A stretch of 64,000 nt of DNA from Polynucleobacter sp. VK25 (GTDB taxonomy: Bacteria > Pseudomonadota > Gammaproteobacteria > Burkholderiales > Burkholderiaceae). Both the position numbers and the translations under genes were made by a program. The first letter of the stretch is position 1. Each line of letters starts with the position of its first letter. Where the stretch lies: positions 1,002,144 through 1,066,143 of the forward strand of contig NZ_CP061288.1 of assembly GCF_018687355.1 (NCBI RefSeq), read 5' to 3'. Below the pieces are notes generated by a model that saw only the letters and a list, made by a program, of their open reading frames with translations, made no database searches and was not told the origin of the DNA. Positions 19,824-30,340 of the stretch are shown one piece after another.

Positions 19824-21122
19824 TTATAAAGGTTTCGCAGAATCTAAGCAGCGCTTATGTTCTACGTGATACGCAAATTCATCCATGTAATGCTTCAACA
19901 TACCGCGCACTGGCATTGCTGCAGCATCACCTAAAGCGCAAATCGTACGACCTTGAATATTGGCGGCTACGTCATTCAGTAAGTCCAAGTCCTCAGGACG
20001 GCCTTCGCCATGTTCAATGCGGTGAACAATGCGCCATAACCAACCAGTACCTTCACGACATGGGGTGCACTGACCGCATGATTCTTCGTGATAGAAATAA
20101 GACAAACGCTCTAAAGCGCGAACCATACAACGCGTGTCGTTCATCACAATGACCGCGCCTGAACCCAGCATCGATCCAGCTTTAGCAATGCTGTCGTAGT
20201 CCATGGTCAGATCCATCATCTGCGCCCCAGGAATCACTGGCGCAGAAGATCCACCAGGAATCACGGCCTTCAAGGCTCTGCCATCGCGCATACCGCCAGC
20301 AAGCTTTAGAAGTTCTGCAAAAGGAGTGCCCAATGGAATTTCATAATTACCGGGATGTATAACGTCACCGGAGACTGAGTAAATCTTTGTTCCACCGTTA
20401 TTGGGCTTGCCAAGCTCTAAATAAGCCTGACCACCAATTGCCAAGATGAATGGCACAGCAGCAAATGTTTCCGTGTTGTTAATCGTGGTTGGTTTGCCAT
20501 ACAAACCAAAGCTTGCAGGGAAAGGAGGTTTGAAGCGTGGCTGACCTTTTTTACCCTCTAAAGACTCAAGTAGCGCAGTCTCTTCACCGCAAATATACGC
20601 ACCCCAACCTGGAGATGCATGCAATTGGAAGGAGAAATCACTTCCTAAAATCTTGTCGCCCAGGTAGCCAGCGGCACGTGCTTCTTCTAGAGCCTCTTCG
20701 AAGCGGGAATACACTTCCCAGATTTCACCGTGGATGTAGTTATAGCCAGTGGTGATACCCATGGTGTACGCACCAATAATCATGCCTTCAATAAGTGCAT
20801 GTGGGTTGTAACGCATGATGTCGCGGTCTTTAAATGTACCCGGCTCACCTTCGTCACTATTACAAACTAAATATTTTTGTCCTGGGAATTGACGTGGCAT
20901 AAAGCTCCACTTCAAACCAGTCGGGAAGCCTGCACCACCACGTCCACGTAATGATGAAGCTTTCAATTCTGCAATGATGGAATCAGGAGAGACCTTATCG
21001 TTAATTAAACGACGCAGCTGTTGATAGCCACCACGACTTTCATAATCTTTTAAACGCCAGTTGTCGCCATTTAATCCAGCAAGGATCAAAGGCTTGATAT
21101 GACGATCGTGCAAGCTGGTCAT
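19824..21122 (-). CDS. nuoF: NADH-quinone oxidoreductase subunit F
   Basis: The 432-residue subunit binds FMN, NADH and cluster N3. [17 protein letters not shown] (~60-77) is the NADH/FMN-binding glycine-rich segment, and [16 protein letters not shown] follows. The N3 ligands are in [15 protein letters not shown] (~351-365) plus Cys near [13 protein letters not shown]. It is the entry point of electrons into the peripheral arm. The start overlaps the nuoE stop by 4 bases. Confidence 0.97.
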   Translation of the reverse strand: MTSLHDRHIKPLILAGLNGDNWRLKDYESRGGYQQLRRLINDKVSPDSIIAELKASSLRGRGGAGFPTGLKWSFMPRQFPGQKYLVCNSDEGEPGTFKDRDIMRYNPHALIEGMIIGAYTMGITTGYNYIHGEIWEVYSRFEEALEEARAAGYLGDKILGSDFSFQLHASPGWGAYICGEETALLESLEGKKGQPRFKPPFPASFGLYGKPTTINNTETFAAVPFILAIGGQAYLELGKPNNGGTKIYSVSGDVIHPGNYEIPLGTPFAELLKLAGGMRDGRALKAVIPGGSSAPVIPGAQMMDLTMDYDSIAKAGSMLGSGAVIVMNDTRCMVRALERLSYFYHEESCGQCTPCREGTGWLWRIVHRIEHGEGRPEDLDLLNDVAANIQGRTICALGDAAAMPVRGMLKHYMDEFAYHVEHKRCLDSAKPL

Positions 21123-21625
21123 GCTGCTTTCCCTTCTGCACGTAATTCATTTAACAGAGCATCAATTTTTTCTTTGCTCATAAAGCTACACATACGCTTG
21201 TCATTCACGAGCATTACTGGTGAGTCACCGCATGCGCCCATACATTCACCCTCTTTTAAGGTGAATGTTCCACAAGAGGTAGTTTCGTTGTAGCCAATAC
21301 CAAGAGTCTCTTTTAAATACGTAGCAGCTGTTTCACCATGAGTGAGCTGGCATGGCAAATTAGTACAGATCACTAATTTGTATTTACCAATTTTCTTGGT
21401 GTTGTACATGTTGTAGAAAGTAGCCACTTCATCAACAGCGATGCTTGGCATCTCTAGAATTTGTGCAATCGTTTCGATCACTTCAGGTGAAACCCAACCC
21501 ACCTCTGTTTGAGCCGCAATTAAGCAGGCCATTACAGCAGATTGCTTGTGCTCTGGTGGGTACTTAGCGATATTGCGCTGAATATCGGCTAATGTTTTAT
21601 CGGAAAGTTGAAGAGTTGTAGTCAT
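21119..21625 (-). CDS. nuoE: NADH-quinone oxidoreductase subunit E
   Basis: The 168-residue thioredoxin-like subunit binds the [2Fe-2S] cluster N1a. Ligands are in the motif CTNLPCQL, where the first Cys is used, in [13 protein letters not shown], and in [10 protein letters not shown]. Helical N-terminal residues contact NuoF. Length matches the family. It precedes nuoF with a 4-base overlap and follows nuoD by 23 bases. Confidence 0.95.
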   Translation of the reverse strand: MTTTLQLSDKTLADIQRNIAKYPPEHKQSAVMACLIAAQTEVGWVSPEVIETIAQILEMPSIAVDEVATFYNMYNTKKIGKYKLVICTNLPCQLTHGETAATYLKETLGIGYNETTSCGTFTLKEGECMGACGDSPVMLVNDKRMCSFMSKEKIDALLNELRAEGKAA

Positions 21626-21648
21626 TAAATAATCCTTGGCACGCTTAA

Positions 21649-22902
21649 CTAGCGGTCAATCTCCCCGAACACAATATCTTGGGTACCAATGATGGTTACC
21701 GCGTCAGCCAACATGTGGCCACGTGACATCTCATCCATTGCTGAAAGGTGCACAAATCCTGGTGCACGAATCTTCATACGATAAGGCTTATTGGCACCAT
21801 CTGAAATTAAGTAAATTCCAAACTCACCTTTTGGATGCTCAACGGCTGAATAAGCCTCGCCATCAGGAACGTGAATCCCTTCGGTAAAGAGTTTGAAATG
21901 GTGAATCAATTCTTCCATATTGGTTTTCATATCCACGCGCTTGGGTGGAGAAACCTTATGGTTATCACTCATAACAGGGCCAGGATTTGCTTTTAGCCAA
22001 GCGACGCACTGTTTAATAATGCGGTTGGATTGACGCATTTCTTCCATGCGCACCAAATAACGGTCGTATGAATCGCCATTAACACCTACTGGGATGTCAA
22101 AGTCGAGGCGGTCATAGACTTCGTATGGTTGCTTCTTACGCAAATCCCACTCAATACCTGAGCCACGCAACATGGGGCCAGTGAAACAGAGTTGCAAAGC
22201 ACGCTCTGGAGTGACGATACCGATATTGACTAAACGTTGCTTCCAAATGCGGTTGTCCGTTAGGAGGTTGCAATATTCATCTACGTTAGCATCAAAGCCA
22301 TTGGTAAATTGCTCAATGAAATCCAATAACGTACCGCTACGGTTTTCATTCAAGCGCTTTATAGCAGAGTCGCTACGAATTTTGTTCTTGCTGTACTGAG
22401 CCATGTGATCTGGCAAATCACGATAAACGCCGCCTGGACGATAGTAAGCTGCGTGCATACGCGCACCAGATACTGCCTCGTACATGTCGAAAATGTCTTC
22501 ACGATCACGGAATGCGTACAAGAAGACAGCCATAGCACCAACGTCTAGACCATGACAGCCAATCCATAGCAAGTGGTTCAATAAGCGGGTTAACTCGTCG
22601 TACATCACGCGAATGTATTGAGCGCGCAGCGGAACGTCTACTTGCAATAACTTCTCAATGGCCATGACATAAGCATGTTCATTGGACATCATGGATACAT
22701 AATCCAAGCGATCCATGTAAGGCACGTTTTGAATCCAAGTACGTGTTTCTGCTAATTTCTCGGTAGCGCGATGCAATAAGCCGATGTGCGGATCAGCACG
22801 TTGGATCACCTCGCCATCGAGCTCAAGCACTAGACGTAATACGCCGTGCGCGGCAGGATGCTGGGGACCGAAATTGAGTGTGTAGTTCTTAATCTGTGCC
22901 AT
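21649..22902 (-). CDS. nuoD: NADH-quinone oxidoreductase subunit D
   Basis: The 417-residue subunit forms the quinone-binding pocket with NuoB. It opens with [22 protein letters not shown], whose His and downstream Tyr contact the quinone headgroup. [27 protein letters not shown] and the C-terminal DIVFGEIDR are family hallmarks. nuoC and nuoD are separate genes here, unlike the fused nuoCD of E. coli. The gene starts 3 bases after the nuoC stop. Confidence 0.97.
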   Translation of the reverse strand: MAQIKNYTLNFGPQHPAAHGVLRLVLELDGEVIQRADPHIGLLHRATEKLAETRTWIQNVPYMDRLDYVSMMSNEHAYVMAIEKLLQVDVPLRAQYIRVMYDELTRLLNHLLWIGCHGLDVGAMAVFLYAFRDREDIFDMYEAVSGARMHAAYYRPGGVYRDLPDHMAQYSKNKIRSDSAIKRLNENRSGTLLDFIEQFTNGFDANVDEYCNLLTDNRIWKQRLVNIGIVTPERALQLCFTGPMLRGSGIEWDLRKKQPYEVYDRLDFDIPVGVNGDSYDRYLVRMEEMRQSNRIIKQCVAWLKANPGPVMSDNHKVSPPKRVDMKTNMEELIHHFKLFTEGIHVPDGEAYSAVEHPKGEFGIYLISDGANKPYRMKIRAPGFVHLSAMDEMSRGHMLADAVTIIGTQDIVFGEIDR

Positions 22903-22905
22903 GAC

Positions 22906-23505
22906 TTAAACCGGACCTCCATACTGCTCTTCACGAACAATGCGTGGAGTAATTTCTCTAGCCTCAATCGTGACCGGCTGATACACAACACGCTTCAACT
23001 CTGGGTCATAGCGCATTTCAACGTTGCCACTGATTGGGAAATCTTTTCTAAATGGATGGCCAATAAAGCCGTAATCAGTCAGGATGCGACGTAAGTCATC
23101 ATGTCCATCAAATAAGATGCCGTAAAGGTCAAACGCCTCACGCTCGAACCAATTAGCCGAATTCCATACCGGAGTAATAGAAGCTACTACTGGATAGCTA
23201 TCATCAGATGCAAAAACGCGAACGCGCAAACGCCAGTTGTGCTCTAAGGACAGTAGGTGACTTACAACAGCAAAACGTTGACCGCTCCATGCGCCATCCC
23301 GAAAGTCTTGGTAATCAACACCGCATAAATCGATCAACTGCTCAAATGCGAGCGAGGGATCATCGCGCAACAATATGGCTGACTCAAGGTAAGTATCTGC
23401 ATTTACAACAACAGTCACCTCACCCAAGGCAATCTCAATGGATTTGATGCGCTTACCTAAAACTTTTTCTAAGCTGGCAGCTAACTGATTCAAACGATCT
23501 GACAT
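22906..23505 (-). CDS. nuoC: NADH-quinone oxidoreductase subunit C
   Basis: The 199-residue soluble peripheral-arm subunit shows the family signature [19 protein letters not shown] and [14 protein letters not shown] near the C-terminus. It stabilises the NuoB/D/I region and has no cofactor. Length is typical for unfused betaproteobacterial NuoC. It lies between nuoB (3-base gap) and nuoD (3-base gap), consistent with tight cotranscription. Confidence 0.96.
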   Translation of the reverse strand: MSDRLNQLAASLEKVLGKRIKSIEIALGEVTVVVNADTYLESAILLRDDPSLAFEQLIDLCGVDYQDFRDGAWSGQRFAVVSHLLSLEHNWRLRVRVFASDDSYPVVASITPVWNSANWFEREAFDLYGILFDGHDDLRRILTDYGFIGHPFRKDFPISGNVEMRYDPELKRVVYQPVTIEAREITPRIVREEQYGGPV

Positions 23506-23508
23506 AAC

Positions 23509-23991
23509 TTAAGCCTTCCGCGCAATCGTGCTGGTACGAGCGATCTTGGATTGCAACTGAATGATTCCGTAGATCAACGCTTCCGCTGTTGGAGGGCAAC
23601 CAGGTACATAAATATCAACCGGAACAATACGGTCGCAACCGCGCACTACTGAATAAGAGTTATGGTAGTAGCCGCCACCGTTGGCGCAAGAACCCATAGA
23701 AATTACCCAACGTGGTTCTGGCATTTGATCGTAAACCTTACGTAAGGCTGGAGCCATCTTGTTGCACAAAGTGCCTGCAACAATCATTAAGTCTGATTGG
23801 CGTGGAGATGGGCGAAATACCACACCAAATCGGTCCAAGTCATAACGGGAAGCGCCTGCATGCATCATCTCAACTGCACAACAAGCCAGACCAAAGGTCA
23901 TTGGCCATAAAGACCCATTACGCGTCCAGTTAATCAACTGATCCGCAGTGGTGGTCACAAAACCTTCTTTAAGTACGCCTTCTAATGCCAT
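23509..23991 (-). CDS. nuoB: NADH-quinone oxidoreductase subunit B
   Basis: The 160-residue subunit binds cluster N2, the last electron donor to quinone. The tandem Cys pair is in [11 protein letters not shown], with further ligands in [10 protein letters not shown] and [12 protein letters not shown] chose ATG 23991 because the protein then begins [14 protein letters not shown], as in relatives, and GGGAG at the end of nuoA serves as ribosome site. The frame extends upstream to 24117 within nuoA, but the added 42 residues are out-of-frame nuoA sequence. Confidence 0.97.
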
Positions 23992-23996
23992 ATCTA

Positions 23997-24356
23997 TCAC
24001 TCCCAGTCGAGAGCGCCCTTTTTCCAGATATATACAAATCCAACGATGAATTCCAAAAGGAAAATCACCATAGAGGCGTAGCCAAGCCATCCAATATCTC
24101 GTAATGCCACACCCCATGGAAATAGGAAGGCAGTTTCAAGATCAAACAGGATGAAGAGAATAGCGACTAAGTAGTAACGCACGTCGAACTTCATACGTGC
24201 ATCTTCGAAAGCTTCGAAACCGCACTCATATGGAGAGAGTTTTTCAGCGTCAGGCTTCGAAGGAGCCAAAATTTTTCCGAGGAACATGGGGACTAATCCC
24301 ACCCCAATGCCTACGAGGATAAAAAGCAGAACAGGAAAGTAATTAGCGAGATTCAA
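23997..24356 (-). CDS. nuoA: NADH-quinone oxidoreductase subunit A
   Basis: The 119-residue membrane subunit has three transmembrane helices and the conserved loop [20 protein letters not shown], whose Cys switches exposure in the active/deactive transition of complex I. It is the first gene of the operon. The start codon is TTG at 24356 (MNLANYFP), preceded by AGGG six bases upstream. No ATG in frame gives a full-length protein. The operon may share a transcript with tRNA-Leu, which ends 110 bases upstream with no clear terminator between. Confidence 0.94.
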
Positions 24357-24465
24357 AATAGCCCTGATTCGTTTGTCTGGTAAATCCTATATGAAGCAAA
24401 TTATTCAATGTTCAACTACATAAAGCATTGATTTAGAGCAAAAAACCCGATCAATACTTCTTTAT

Positions 24466-24550
24466 TGGTGCCGACGGCGAGACTCGAACTCGCACAGCCT
24501 AAGCCACTACCCCCTCAAGATAGCGTGTCTACCAATTTCACCACGTCGGC
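24466..24550 (-). tRNA. tRNA-Leu (anticodon GAG)
   Basis: The 85-base gene folds as a type II tRNA with a long variable arm. The acceptor pairs GCCGACG with CGTCGGC, and the anticodon stem CTATC/GGTAG closes the loop TTGAGGG, giving anticodon GAG. The T-arm CGAGTTCGAGTCTCG and an encoded CCA are present. It lies between secG and nuoA, all on the minus strand. Confidence 0.96.
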
Positions 24551-24636
24551 ATCTTGTAAAACCCGTTAATTCTACTGCATTGCACAACTACACTACCCAT
24601 CTTTTGAGGTAGTTAAATAAGTAAAAACCTACTTTT

Positions 24637-24981
24637 TTACTTAGGAACTGCTGGTTTGCTTGGGTCCTGAACTGGAGCTACTGGAGCAGCTGGCGCTACG
24701 GCAGGGGCAACCGTGCCAGAGAGGACGCCAGGACTAACTTCCTTCTTATTGCCAATCCAGGTAATGCCTAAAGTGCAAATGAAGAAAACAGCTGCAAATA
24801 CTGCAGTTGCGTGCGATAAGAAGTTTGCAGAACCACTGGCGCCAAATAGACTTCCAGAAGACCCTGAACCAAAGGCGGCACCCATATCAGCACCTTTGCC
24901 TTGTTGCAATAGGACCAGAAGAATCACAGCTAAAGCTGAAATTACCTGTAACACGATTAATAAAGTCTTAAACCATTCCAC
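24637..24981 (-). CDS. secG: Preprotein translocase subunit SecG
   Basis: The 114-residue protein has two transmembrane segments, LIVLQVISALAVILLVLLQ at the N-terminus and ATAVFAAVFFICTLGITW at ~57-74. Between them is the SecG signature QGKGADMGAAFGSGSSGSLFG. A Pro/Ala-rich tail follows. SecG assists SecYEG-dependent export in the inner membrane. GGAG lies 11 bases before the ATG. It follows tpiA by 22 bases on the same strand. Confidence 0.95.
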   Translation of the reverse strand: MEWFKTLLIVLQVISALAVILLVLLQQGKGADMGAAFGSGSSGSLFGASGSANFLSHATAVFAAVFFICTLGITWIGNKKEVSPGVLSGTVAPAVAPAAPVAPVQDPSKPAVPK

Positions 24982-25003
24982 AGCTTATCTCCAAATAAAA
25001 AAT

Positions 25004-25762
25004 CTATGCCTGACAAATGGCTAGAAAATCTTGAGGGTTCAATGAAGCACCCCCAACCAATCCACCATCAATATCAGGCATTGCGAACAATTCAACAGCA
25101 TTATCAGGTTTGACGCTGCCACCATACAAAATTCCCACGTGAGAAGCCACATCCTCATTAAATTCAGCCAACTGAAGGCGAATGGCACGATGCATATCTT
25201 GCGCAACTTGGGCGCTGGCAACCTTGCCGGCTCCAATTGCCCATACGGGCTCATAAGCGATCAAGCAGTCAGCAAGACGGTCTTGTAATACACCCACCTG
25301 CTTTGCGATCTGAGCGCAGACAACCTCTTCCGCCCTGCCAGAATTTCTTTCATCAGCAGTCTCGCCCACGCAAATTACCGGAGTCATGCCATTGTCTAGG
25401 ACCTGAAGGGCTTTAGCAGCCACAGCCTCATCTACCTCTTGATGCATTTGACGGCGCTCTGAATGGCCGACGATGACATAAGTGCAGCCAAGCTCTTTAA
25501 GCATGGATGCCGCCACTTCACCCGTAAGGGCACCAACACTATGAGCTGATGCATCTTGTGCGCCCAGGTTCAAAAAAGCCAATGAGTGTTCTTTAATTAA
25601 CTGCGCACATTGGGATAAATACGGAAATGGCGGACAGACCGCATATTTGCGTCCCGACGGCATTCCACTCTCCATGCCACGGGCAACCGTTTTGATCCAG
25701 TCTTGATTGCTTACAAGACTGCCATTCATTTTCCAGTTGCCGATAACGATGAGTGGTCGCAT
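25004..25762 (-). CDS. tpiA: Triosephosphate isomerase
   Basis: The 252-residue TIM-barrel enzyme interconverts dihydroxyacetone phosphate and glyceraldehyde 3-phosphate. Catalytic residues are visible: Asn/Lys in GNWKMNG (~7-13), the His of YVIVGHSERR (~93-102), and the Glu in AYEPVWAIGAG (~170-180). The phosphate loop VGILYGGSVKPDN and GGLVGGASL near the end are intact. No ribosome site is visible at the start, and the gene lies 18 bases after the quinone oxidoreductase stop. Confidence 0.97.
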   Translation of the reverse strand: MRPLIVIGNWKMNGSLVSNQDWIKTVARGMESGMPSGRKYAVCPPFPYLSQCAQLIKEHSLAFLNLGAQDASAHSVGALTGEVAASMLKELGCTYVIVGHSERRQMHQEVDEAVAAKALQVLDNGMTPVICVGETADERNSGRAEEVVCAQIAKQVGVLQDRLADCLIAYEPVWAIGAGKVASAQVAQDMHRAIRLQLAEFNEDVASHVGILYGGSVKPDNAVELFAMPDIDGGLVGGASLNPQDFLAICQA

Positions 25763-25780
25763 AGGGGGTAATGAATATTT

Positions 25781-26779
25781 TTATACAGTTAAAACAATTT
25801 TGCCAACATGCTCGGATGACTCCATCAAAGCATGAGCATCCGCCGCTTGATCTAGCGTAAATGTTTTGTAGATAACCGGCTTTAATTTGCCTGCATTCAG
25901 CAAAGGCCAAACATTCTCATAGAGCTGTTTAGTGATTTGCTTCTTAAATGACACAGGGCGTGGACGTAGTGTTGAGCCAGTAATCGTTAAGCGACGACGC
26001 AAAATCTGGTTTGTGCTTACCTCTGCCTTTGATCCGCCCTGAATTGCAATAATCACGATGCGTCCATCATCTGCTAAACAATCGATTTCTTTTTGTACAT
26101 AAGCGCCAGTCACCATATCCAGAATGACGTTAACGCCTTTACCATCGGTAGCTTTCTTCACTTCCTCTACAAAGTCTTGCGTCTTGTAGTTAATAGCGAG
26201 ATCGGCACCCAATGCTACACATGCAGCACACTTCTCGTCGGTGCCAGCAGTAACAAATACTTTATGACCCAAAGCTTTAGCAATCAAGATTGCAGTCACA
26301 CCGATACCGCTTGAGCCACCTTGAACTAATAATGTTTCACCTTCGGACAGTTGACCGCGCATGAAGACGTTGCTCCATACGGTGTAAAAAGTTTCAGGCA
26401 ATGCTGCGGCTTCTTGGTCTGTAAACCCTTTAGGGTAAGGCAAACACTGTGCAACAGGCGCAGTACATAAGTCTGCGTAACCACCACCCTGAACCAGGGC
26501 GCACACTTTAGCGCCTACTTTTAACCCAAATACATTGTCAGAATGGGCTAGATCACCACCGATGATTTCACCAGCTACTTCGAGACCAGGAATATCCGAT
26601 GCGCCAGCTGGAACTGGGTAATGCCCTTTGCGTTGCAAAACATCAGGGCGATTAATTCCAGCAGCCAAAACTTTGATCAAAATTTCGCCAGTCCCAGCAG
26701 CGGGAGCTGCCGGATCGGGACGAGTGGTTGGCACCAGCATTTCTGGAGCACCAAATTCTTTGATTTCAACAACGCGCAT
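25781..26779 (-). CDS. NAD(P)H-quinone oxidoreductase, zinc-free MDR superfamily
   Basis: The 332-residue medium-chain reductase matches the PIG3/QOR-like group. An N-terminal GroES-like fold contains AAGINRPDVLQRKGHYP. The cofactor domain carries LLVQGGSSGIGVTAILIAKALG, of the AxxGxxG type, and ALGADLAINYKTQDF. The usual catalytic zinc ligands are absent. It probably reduces quinones or enones with NADPH in the cytoplasm. AGGAG precedes the ATG. The gene sits between pnp and tpiA, an order common in Burkholderiales, though the functional link is unknown. Confidence 0.88.
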   Translation of the reverse strand: MRVVEIKEFGAPEMLVPTTRPDPAAPAAGTGEILIKVLAAGINRPDVLQRKGHYPVPAGASDIPGLEVAGEIIGGDLAHSDNVFGLKVGAKVCALVQGGGYADLCTAPVAQCLPYPKGFTDQEAAALPETFYTVWSNVFMRGQLSEGETLLVQGGSSGIGVTAILIAKALGHKVFVTAGTDEKCAACVALGADLAINYKTQDFVEEVKKATDGKGVNVILDMVTGAYVQKEIDCLADDGRIVIIAIQGGSKAEVSTNQILRRRLTITGSTLRPRPVSFKKQITKQLYENVWPLLNAGKLKPVIYKTFTLDQAADAHALMESSEHVGKIVLTV

Positions 26780-26803
26780 AAATACTCCTGCTCGGTAAAC
26801 TAC

Positions 26804-28972
26804 TTAAGCAGACTCGCCAGATGCTGGAGCCGCCTCTGCAACAACTTCAGAAGCGCCTGCCAAAGGAGCAATCGTGCCGCCTTCATCAGCCATCGCAGCT
26901 TTCAGTGACAAACGTAAACGACCACGCTCATCAGCGGCTAATAATTTCACGCGAACTACTTGGCCTTCTGCCAAATAATCCTTAACTTCTTTTACGCGCT
27001 CATTAGAGATCTCAGAAATGTGCAAGAGGCCATCCTTACCAGGAAGAATGTTTACCAAAGCGCCGAATTCGAGCAACTTCACAACAGGGCCTTCGTAGAT
27101 CTTGCCTACTTCAGCTTCAGCAGTAATGCCTTCGATACGCGCTTTTGCTTCGGCCATGCCTTCAGCGCTTGTAGAAGCAATAGTTACAGTGCCGTCATCT
27201 TTAATGTCGATGCTGCAACCAGTTTCTTTGGTCAACGCTTGAATTGTTGCGCCGCCCTTGCCGATTACTTCACGAATCTTGTCTGGATGAATCTTGAAAG
27301 AAACCATGCGTGGAGCATGAGCTGACAATTCTGTACGAACCGAGCCCATTGCTTCTTGCATCTTGCTCAAGATATGCAAACGACCTTCTTTAGCTTGCGC
27401 TAATGCAACTTGCATAATTTCTTTAGTGATGCCCTGAACCTTAATGTCCATCTGAAGCGCGGTGATGCCGTTAGCAGTACCCGCTACTTTAAAGTCCATA
27501 TCGCCTAAGTGATCTTCATCACCCAGGATATCGGTCAAAACAGCAAAACGATTACCGTCAAGAATCAAGCCCATTGCAACACCAGCAACGTGTGCCTTAA
27601 CAGGAACGCCTGCATCCATCATTGCTAAACAGCCGCCACAAACAGAAGCCATTGAAGATGAACCATTGGACTCAGTGATCTCTGAAACCACACGAATGCT
27701 ATATGCGAAATCTTCTGCACTTGGCAATACCGGGATCAATGCGCGCTTAGCCAAACGACCATGACCAATTTCACGACGCTTTGGGCTACCTACACGACCA
27801 GTTTCACCAGTAGCAAACGGAGGCATGTTGTAGTGGAACATGAAGCGATCGCGATATTCACCTTCGAGCGCATCAATAATTTGCTCGTCACGTGCAGTAC
27901 CTAAAGTAGCTACAACAAGAGCTTGTGTTTCACCACGAGTAAACAAAGCAGAACCGTGTGTACGTGGCAATACGCCGTTACGAATTTCAATTGGACGCAC
28001 AGTGCGTGTGTCGCGACCATCAATACGTGGTTCGCCGTTCAAAATCTGGCTACGAACAATCTTCGCTTCGATTTCAAACAAGATGTCGTTTACGGCAACA
28101 GCGTCAACATCACCTTCTTCTTGTAACTTAGCTACAACTGTTTTAGTGATTTCTTTGAGCTTGTCTGAACGAGCGCCCTTTTGACGAATCTGATAAGCCT
28201 CGCGCAATGGCGCTTCAGCTAATGCAGTTACCTTAGCGATGAATGGCTCATCCTTAGGAGCAGCAGTCCAATCCCACTCTGGCTTGCCAGCTTCAGAAAC
28301 CAATTCATTAATTGCATTGATTGCTGTTTGCATTTGGTCATGACCATAAACAACTGCGCCCAACATTACTTCTTCAGATAACTGATTGGCTTCTGACTCA
28401 ACCATCAATACAGCAGCTTGTGTACCAGCAACAATCAAATCCATTTCGCTAGTAGCTTGTTCTGTACGAGTTGGGTTCAAGAGATATTGACCATTTGCAT
28501 AACCAACACGTGCCGCACCAACTGGACCAGCAAATGGGATGCCTGAAATAGCCAGAGCTGCAGAAGCGGCGATCAATGCAGGAATATCAGCAGGAACGTC
28601 TGGGTTGATAGACAACACATGAACTACTACCTGAACTTCGTTTAAGAAGCCTTCTGGAAACAAAGGACGCAATGGACGATCGATCAAACGTGAGATCAAG
28701 GTCTCGCCTTCTGAAGGGCGACCTTCGCGACGGAAGAATCCACCAGGGATCTTGCCTGCTGCGTAAGTTTTTTCTAGGTAATCAACAGTCAATGGGAAAA
28801 AGGATTGGCCTGGCTTCGCAGACTTAGAGGCAACAACTGTACCCATTACTACTGTGTCATCAACATTAACGATAACGGCACCACCGGATTGACGAGCAAT
28901 CTCGCCTGTTTCCATAGTTACCTGATGATTGCCCCATTGGAACGTTTTTACTGCTTTTTTAAACATAGTCAT
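26804..28972 (-). CDS. pnp: Polyribonucleotide nucleotidyltransferase (PNPase)
   Basis: The 722-residue enzyme degrades RNA 3'-5' using phosphate and is a core degradosome component. It has two RNase PH domains: the first includes [22 protein letters not shown] and the second [23 protein letters not shown] domain follows ([19 protein letters not shown], ~555-573) and then an S1 domain ending in [12 protein letters not shown] chose ATG 28972 because GGAGA lies 8 bases upstream. A GTG at 28996 in the same frame would include that ribosome site in coding sequence, and a second ATG at 28966 is also possible. A long hairpin leader lies upstream. Confidence 0.96.
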   Translation of the reverse strand: MTMFKKAVKTFQWGNHQVTMETGEIARQSGGAVIVNVDDTVVMGTVVASKSAKPGQSFFPLTVDYLEKTYAAGKIPGGFFRREGRPSEGETLISRLIDRPLRPLFPEGFLNEVQVVVHVLSINPDVPADIPALIAASAALAISGIPFAGPVGAARVGYANGQYLLNPTRTEQATSEMDLIVAGTQAAVLMVESEANQLSEEVMLGAVVYGHDQMQTAINAINELVSEAGKPEWDWTAAPKDEPFIAKVTALAEAPLREAYQIRQKGARSDKLKEITKTVVAKLQEEGDVDAVAVNDILFEIEAKIVRSQILNGEPRIDGRDTRTVRPIEIRNGVLPRTHGSALFTRGETQALVVATLGTARDEQIIDALEGEYRDRFMFHYNMPPFATGETGRVGSPKRREIGHGRLAKRALIPVLPSAEDFAYSIRVVSEITESNGSSSMASVCGGCLAMMDAGVPVKAHVAGVAMGLILDGNRFAVLTDILGDEDHLGDMDFKVAGTANGITALQMDIKVQGITKEIMQVALAQAKEGRLHILSKMQEAMGSVRTELSAHAPRMVSFKIHPDKIREVIGKGGATIQALTKETGCSIDIKDDGTVTIASTSAEGMAEAKARIEGITAEAEVGKIYEGPVVKLLEFGALVNILPGKDGLLHISEISNERVKEVKDYLAEGQVVRVKLLAADERGRLRLSLKAAMADEGGTIAPLAGASEVVAEAAPASGESA

Positions 28973-29074
28973 TCTGATCTTCTCCAAATTGTTCACGTAA
29001 AGCTCACATGAGCATTACGCTTGTCGTGGGATAAAGCAGTGTCACGACAACACTGGAGCGATTTAAGATCACAA

Positions 29075-29136
29075 GGGATGCCATTCCAGGGAGACTCTGA
29101 ATCAACTTTCAGAAGCTCATTGGAATGACACAATCC
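29075..29136 (-). promoter_or_regulatory. Long structured hairpin in the pnp leader
   Basis: Between rpsO and pnp the sequence forms an extended stem. GGGAT...CATTCCA (29075-29090) pairs with TGGAATG...ATCCC (29121-29136), and an inner stem TCTGAA / TTCAGA closes a short loop. In E. coli, the pnp leader between rpsO and pnp is a stem cut by RNase III, the basis of PNPase autoregulation. This hairpin is in the same place. A smaller stem TTGTCGTG / CACGACAA lies at 29021-29050, closer to the pnp start. Confidence 0.6.
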
Positions 29137-29240
29137 CCTACACAAATAATCTTGAAGCGCCCAAAAAACATGCCATCTGCTTAAGACTGAATCTGCGAAG
29201 AAACAACCCTAAGATAGATGGCATTGCATACCGATAAGAA

Positions 29241-29510
29241 TTACTTACGGAGACCTAATTTCTCAATCAATGCGCGATAGCGGTCCAAATCTTTGCCTTT
29301 GAGGTAATCCAAGAGGCGACGGCGACGTGAAACCATCTTCAACAAACCACGACGGCTGTGATGATCTTTAGCGTTAGCCTTGAAATGGGGGGTTAATTCA
29401 TTGATGCGGGCTGTGAGCAATGAAACTTGAACTTCAGGGCTACCCGTATCGTTTGCGCTGCGCGCGTTTTCTTTGACGATTTCCGCCGTTTTAATATCAG
29501 CAACTGCCAT
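29241..29510 (-). CDS. rpsO: 30S ribosomal protein S15
   Basis: The 89-residue protein is full-length S15, which binds 16S rRNA early in small-subunit assembly. Recognisable are [40 protein letters not shown] and the C-terminal [18 protein letters not shown] lies 9 bases before the ATG. It precedes pnp on the same strand, the conserved rpsO-pnp order. E. coli S15 represses its own translation through a leader pseudoknot; I could not establish one here. Confidence 0.97.
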   Translation of the reverse strand: MAVADIKTAEIVKENARSANDTGSPEVQVSLLTARINELTPHFKANAKDHHSRRGLLKMVSRRRRLLDYLKGKDLDRYRALIEKLGLRK

Positions 29511-29728
29511 TTTTAATACTCCTTACTTGCGAACACTTGAGCTTTCACCCAATCCGTGTCGTGCATGATTAACAAAATAAAACAAAAAAGCTTTAAAAAT
29601 CAAAGCCCTCGAATTGTAGCAGAGCCTGGGCTCATTTACGGAATCGTATGGTGGGAAAGCACATACTGTATTATCAAATTCTGACACATAATTACTATTT
29701 ATCCTTTAAAAACAAGGGCTTACATATA

Positions 29729-30325
29729 ATGCACCCAATTTTTCGCGCGCTCACCCTCTTTTTAGGCATCGGATTTGGCCTATTGCAGCCTGCTCACGCT
29801 CAGTTTGGCTCCTTTTTTGGCCCAGATAAAACGGTCGCCGAACAACGCCAGGATATTTTGATCAAAAACCAATCCATATTGAAGCAACTCTATGAGGCAC
29901 AGCCAAAAGCTAAGGAACTAATTGAAAAGTCAGTGGGTTATGCAACCTTCAGTAATTTTGGTATGAAAATTCTGATCGCAGGTGGCGGCACCGGCAGTGG
30001 CGTCGTTTTTGATAAAGCTACTAAAAAACCCATCTACATGAATATGGCAGAAGTTCAAGCGGGTTTGGGGCTTGGAATTAAATCATTCCAAAATATCTTT
30101 GTATTTCAATCCGAAGCGGCAATGAAGGATTTTATTAATTCAGGCTGGACTTTTGGCGGTCAAGTGACAGCTGCAGCCAAATATGAAAAAGATGGTGGCG
30201 CACTGCAAGATGCAACTGTTGTTGCTCCAGGCGTGTTGATGTATCAACTTACTGACTCCGGCCTTGCCGCAGAAATCACCGGCAAAGGCACGAAGTACTA
30301 TAAAAATACAGACTTAAATAAATAA
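29729..30325 (+). CDS. SYLF/YSC84-domain exported lipid-binding protein
   Basis: The 198-residue protein has a signal peptide (MHPIFRALTLFLGIGFG, cleavage near AHA-QF). A SYLF-like domain follows, with AKELIEKSVGYATFSNFGMKI and a glycine-rich GGGTGSGVVFDKATKKP. SYLF domains bind phosphoinositides in eukaryotes; the bacterial ligand is not established. I chose ATG 29729, which gives a clean signal peptide with AAGGG about 10 bases upstream. The frame continues upstream to 29648, but that adds 27 residues with no export features. It converges with leuA. Confidence 0.78.
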   Translation: MHPIFRALTLFLGIGFGLLQPAHAQFGSFFGPDKTVAEQRQDILIKNQSILKQLYEAQPKAKELIEKSVGYATFSNFGMKILIAGGGTGSGVVFDKATKKPIYMNMAEVQAGLGLGIKSFQNIFVFQSEAAMKDFINSGWTFGGQVTAAAKYEKDGGALQDATVVAPGVLMYQLTDSGLAAEITGKGTKYYKNTDLNK

Positions 30326-30340
30326 ACTAATTGATGGCGC

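Noticed and set aside
23992..24117. 42-residue N-terminal extension of nuoB
   Set aside because: It lies inside nuoA in another frame; relatives begin at [11 protein letters not shown] and a ribosome site precedes that ATG.
29580..29606. Minus-strand hairpin GCTTT-N7-AAAGC with T-run upstream of rpsO
   Set aside because: There is no minus-strand gene upstream that needs a terminator here; the AT-rich tract is more likely part of the rpsO promoter region.
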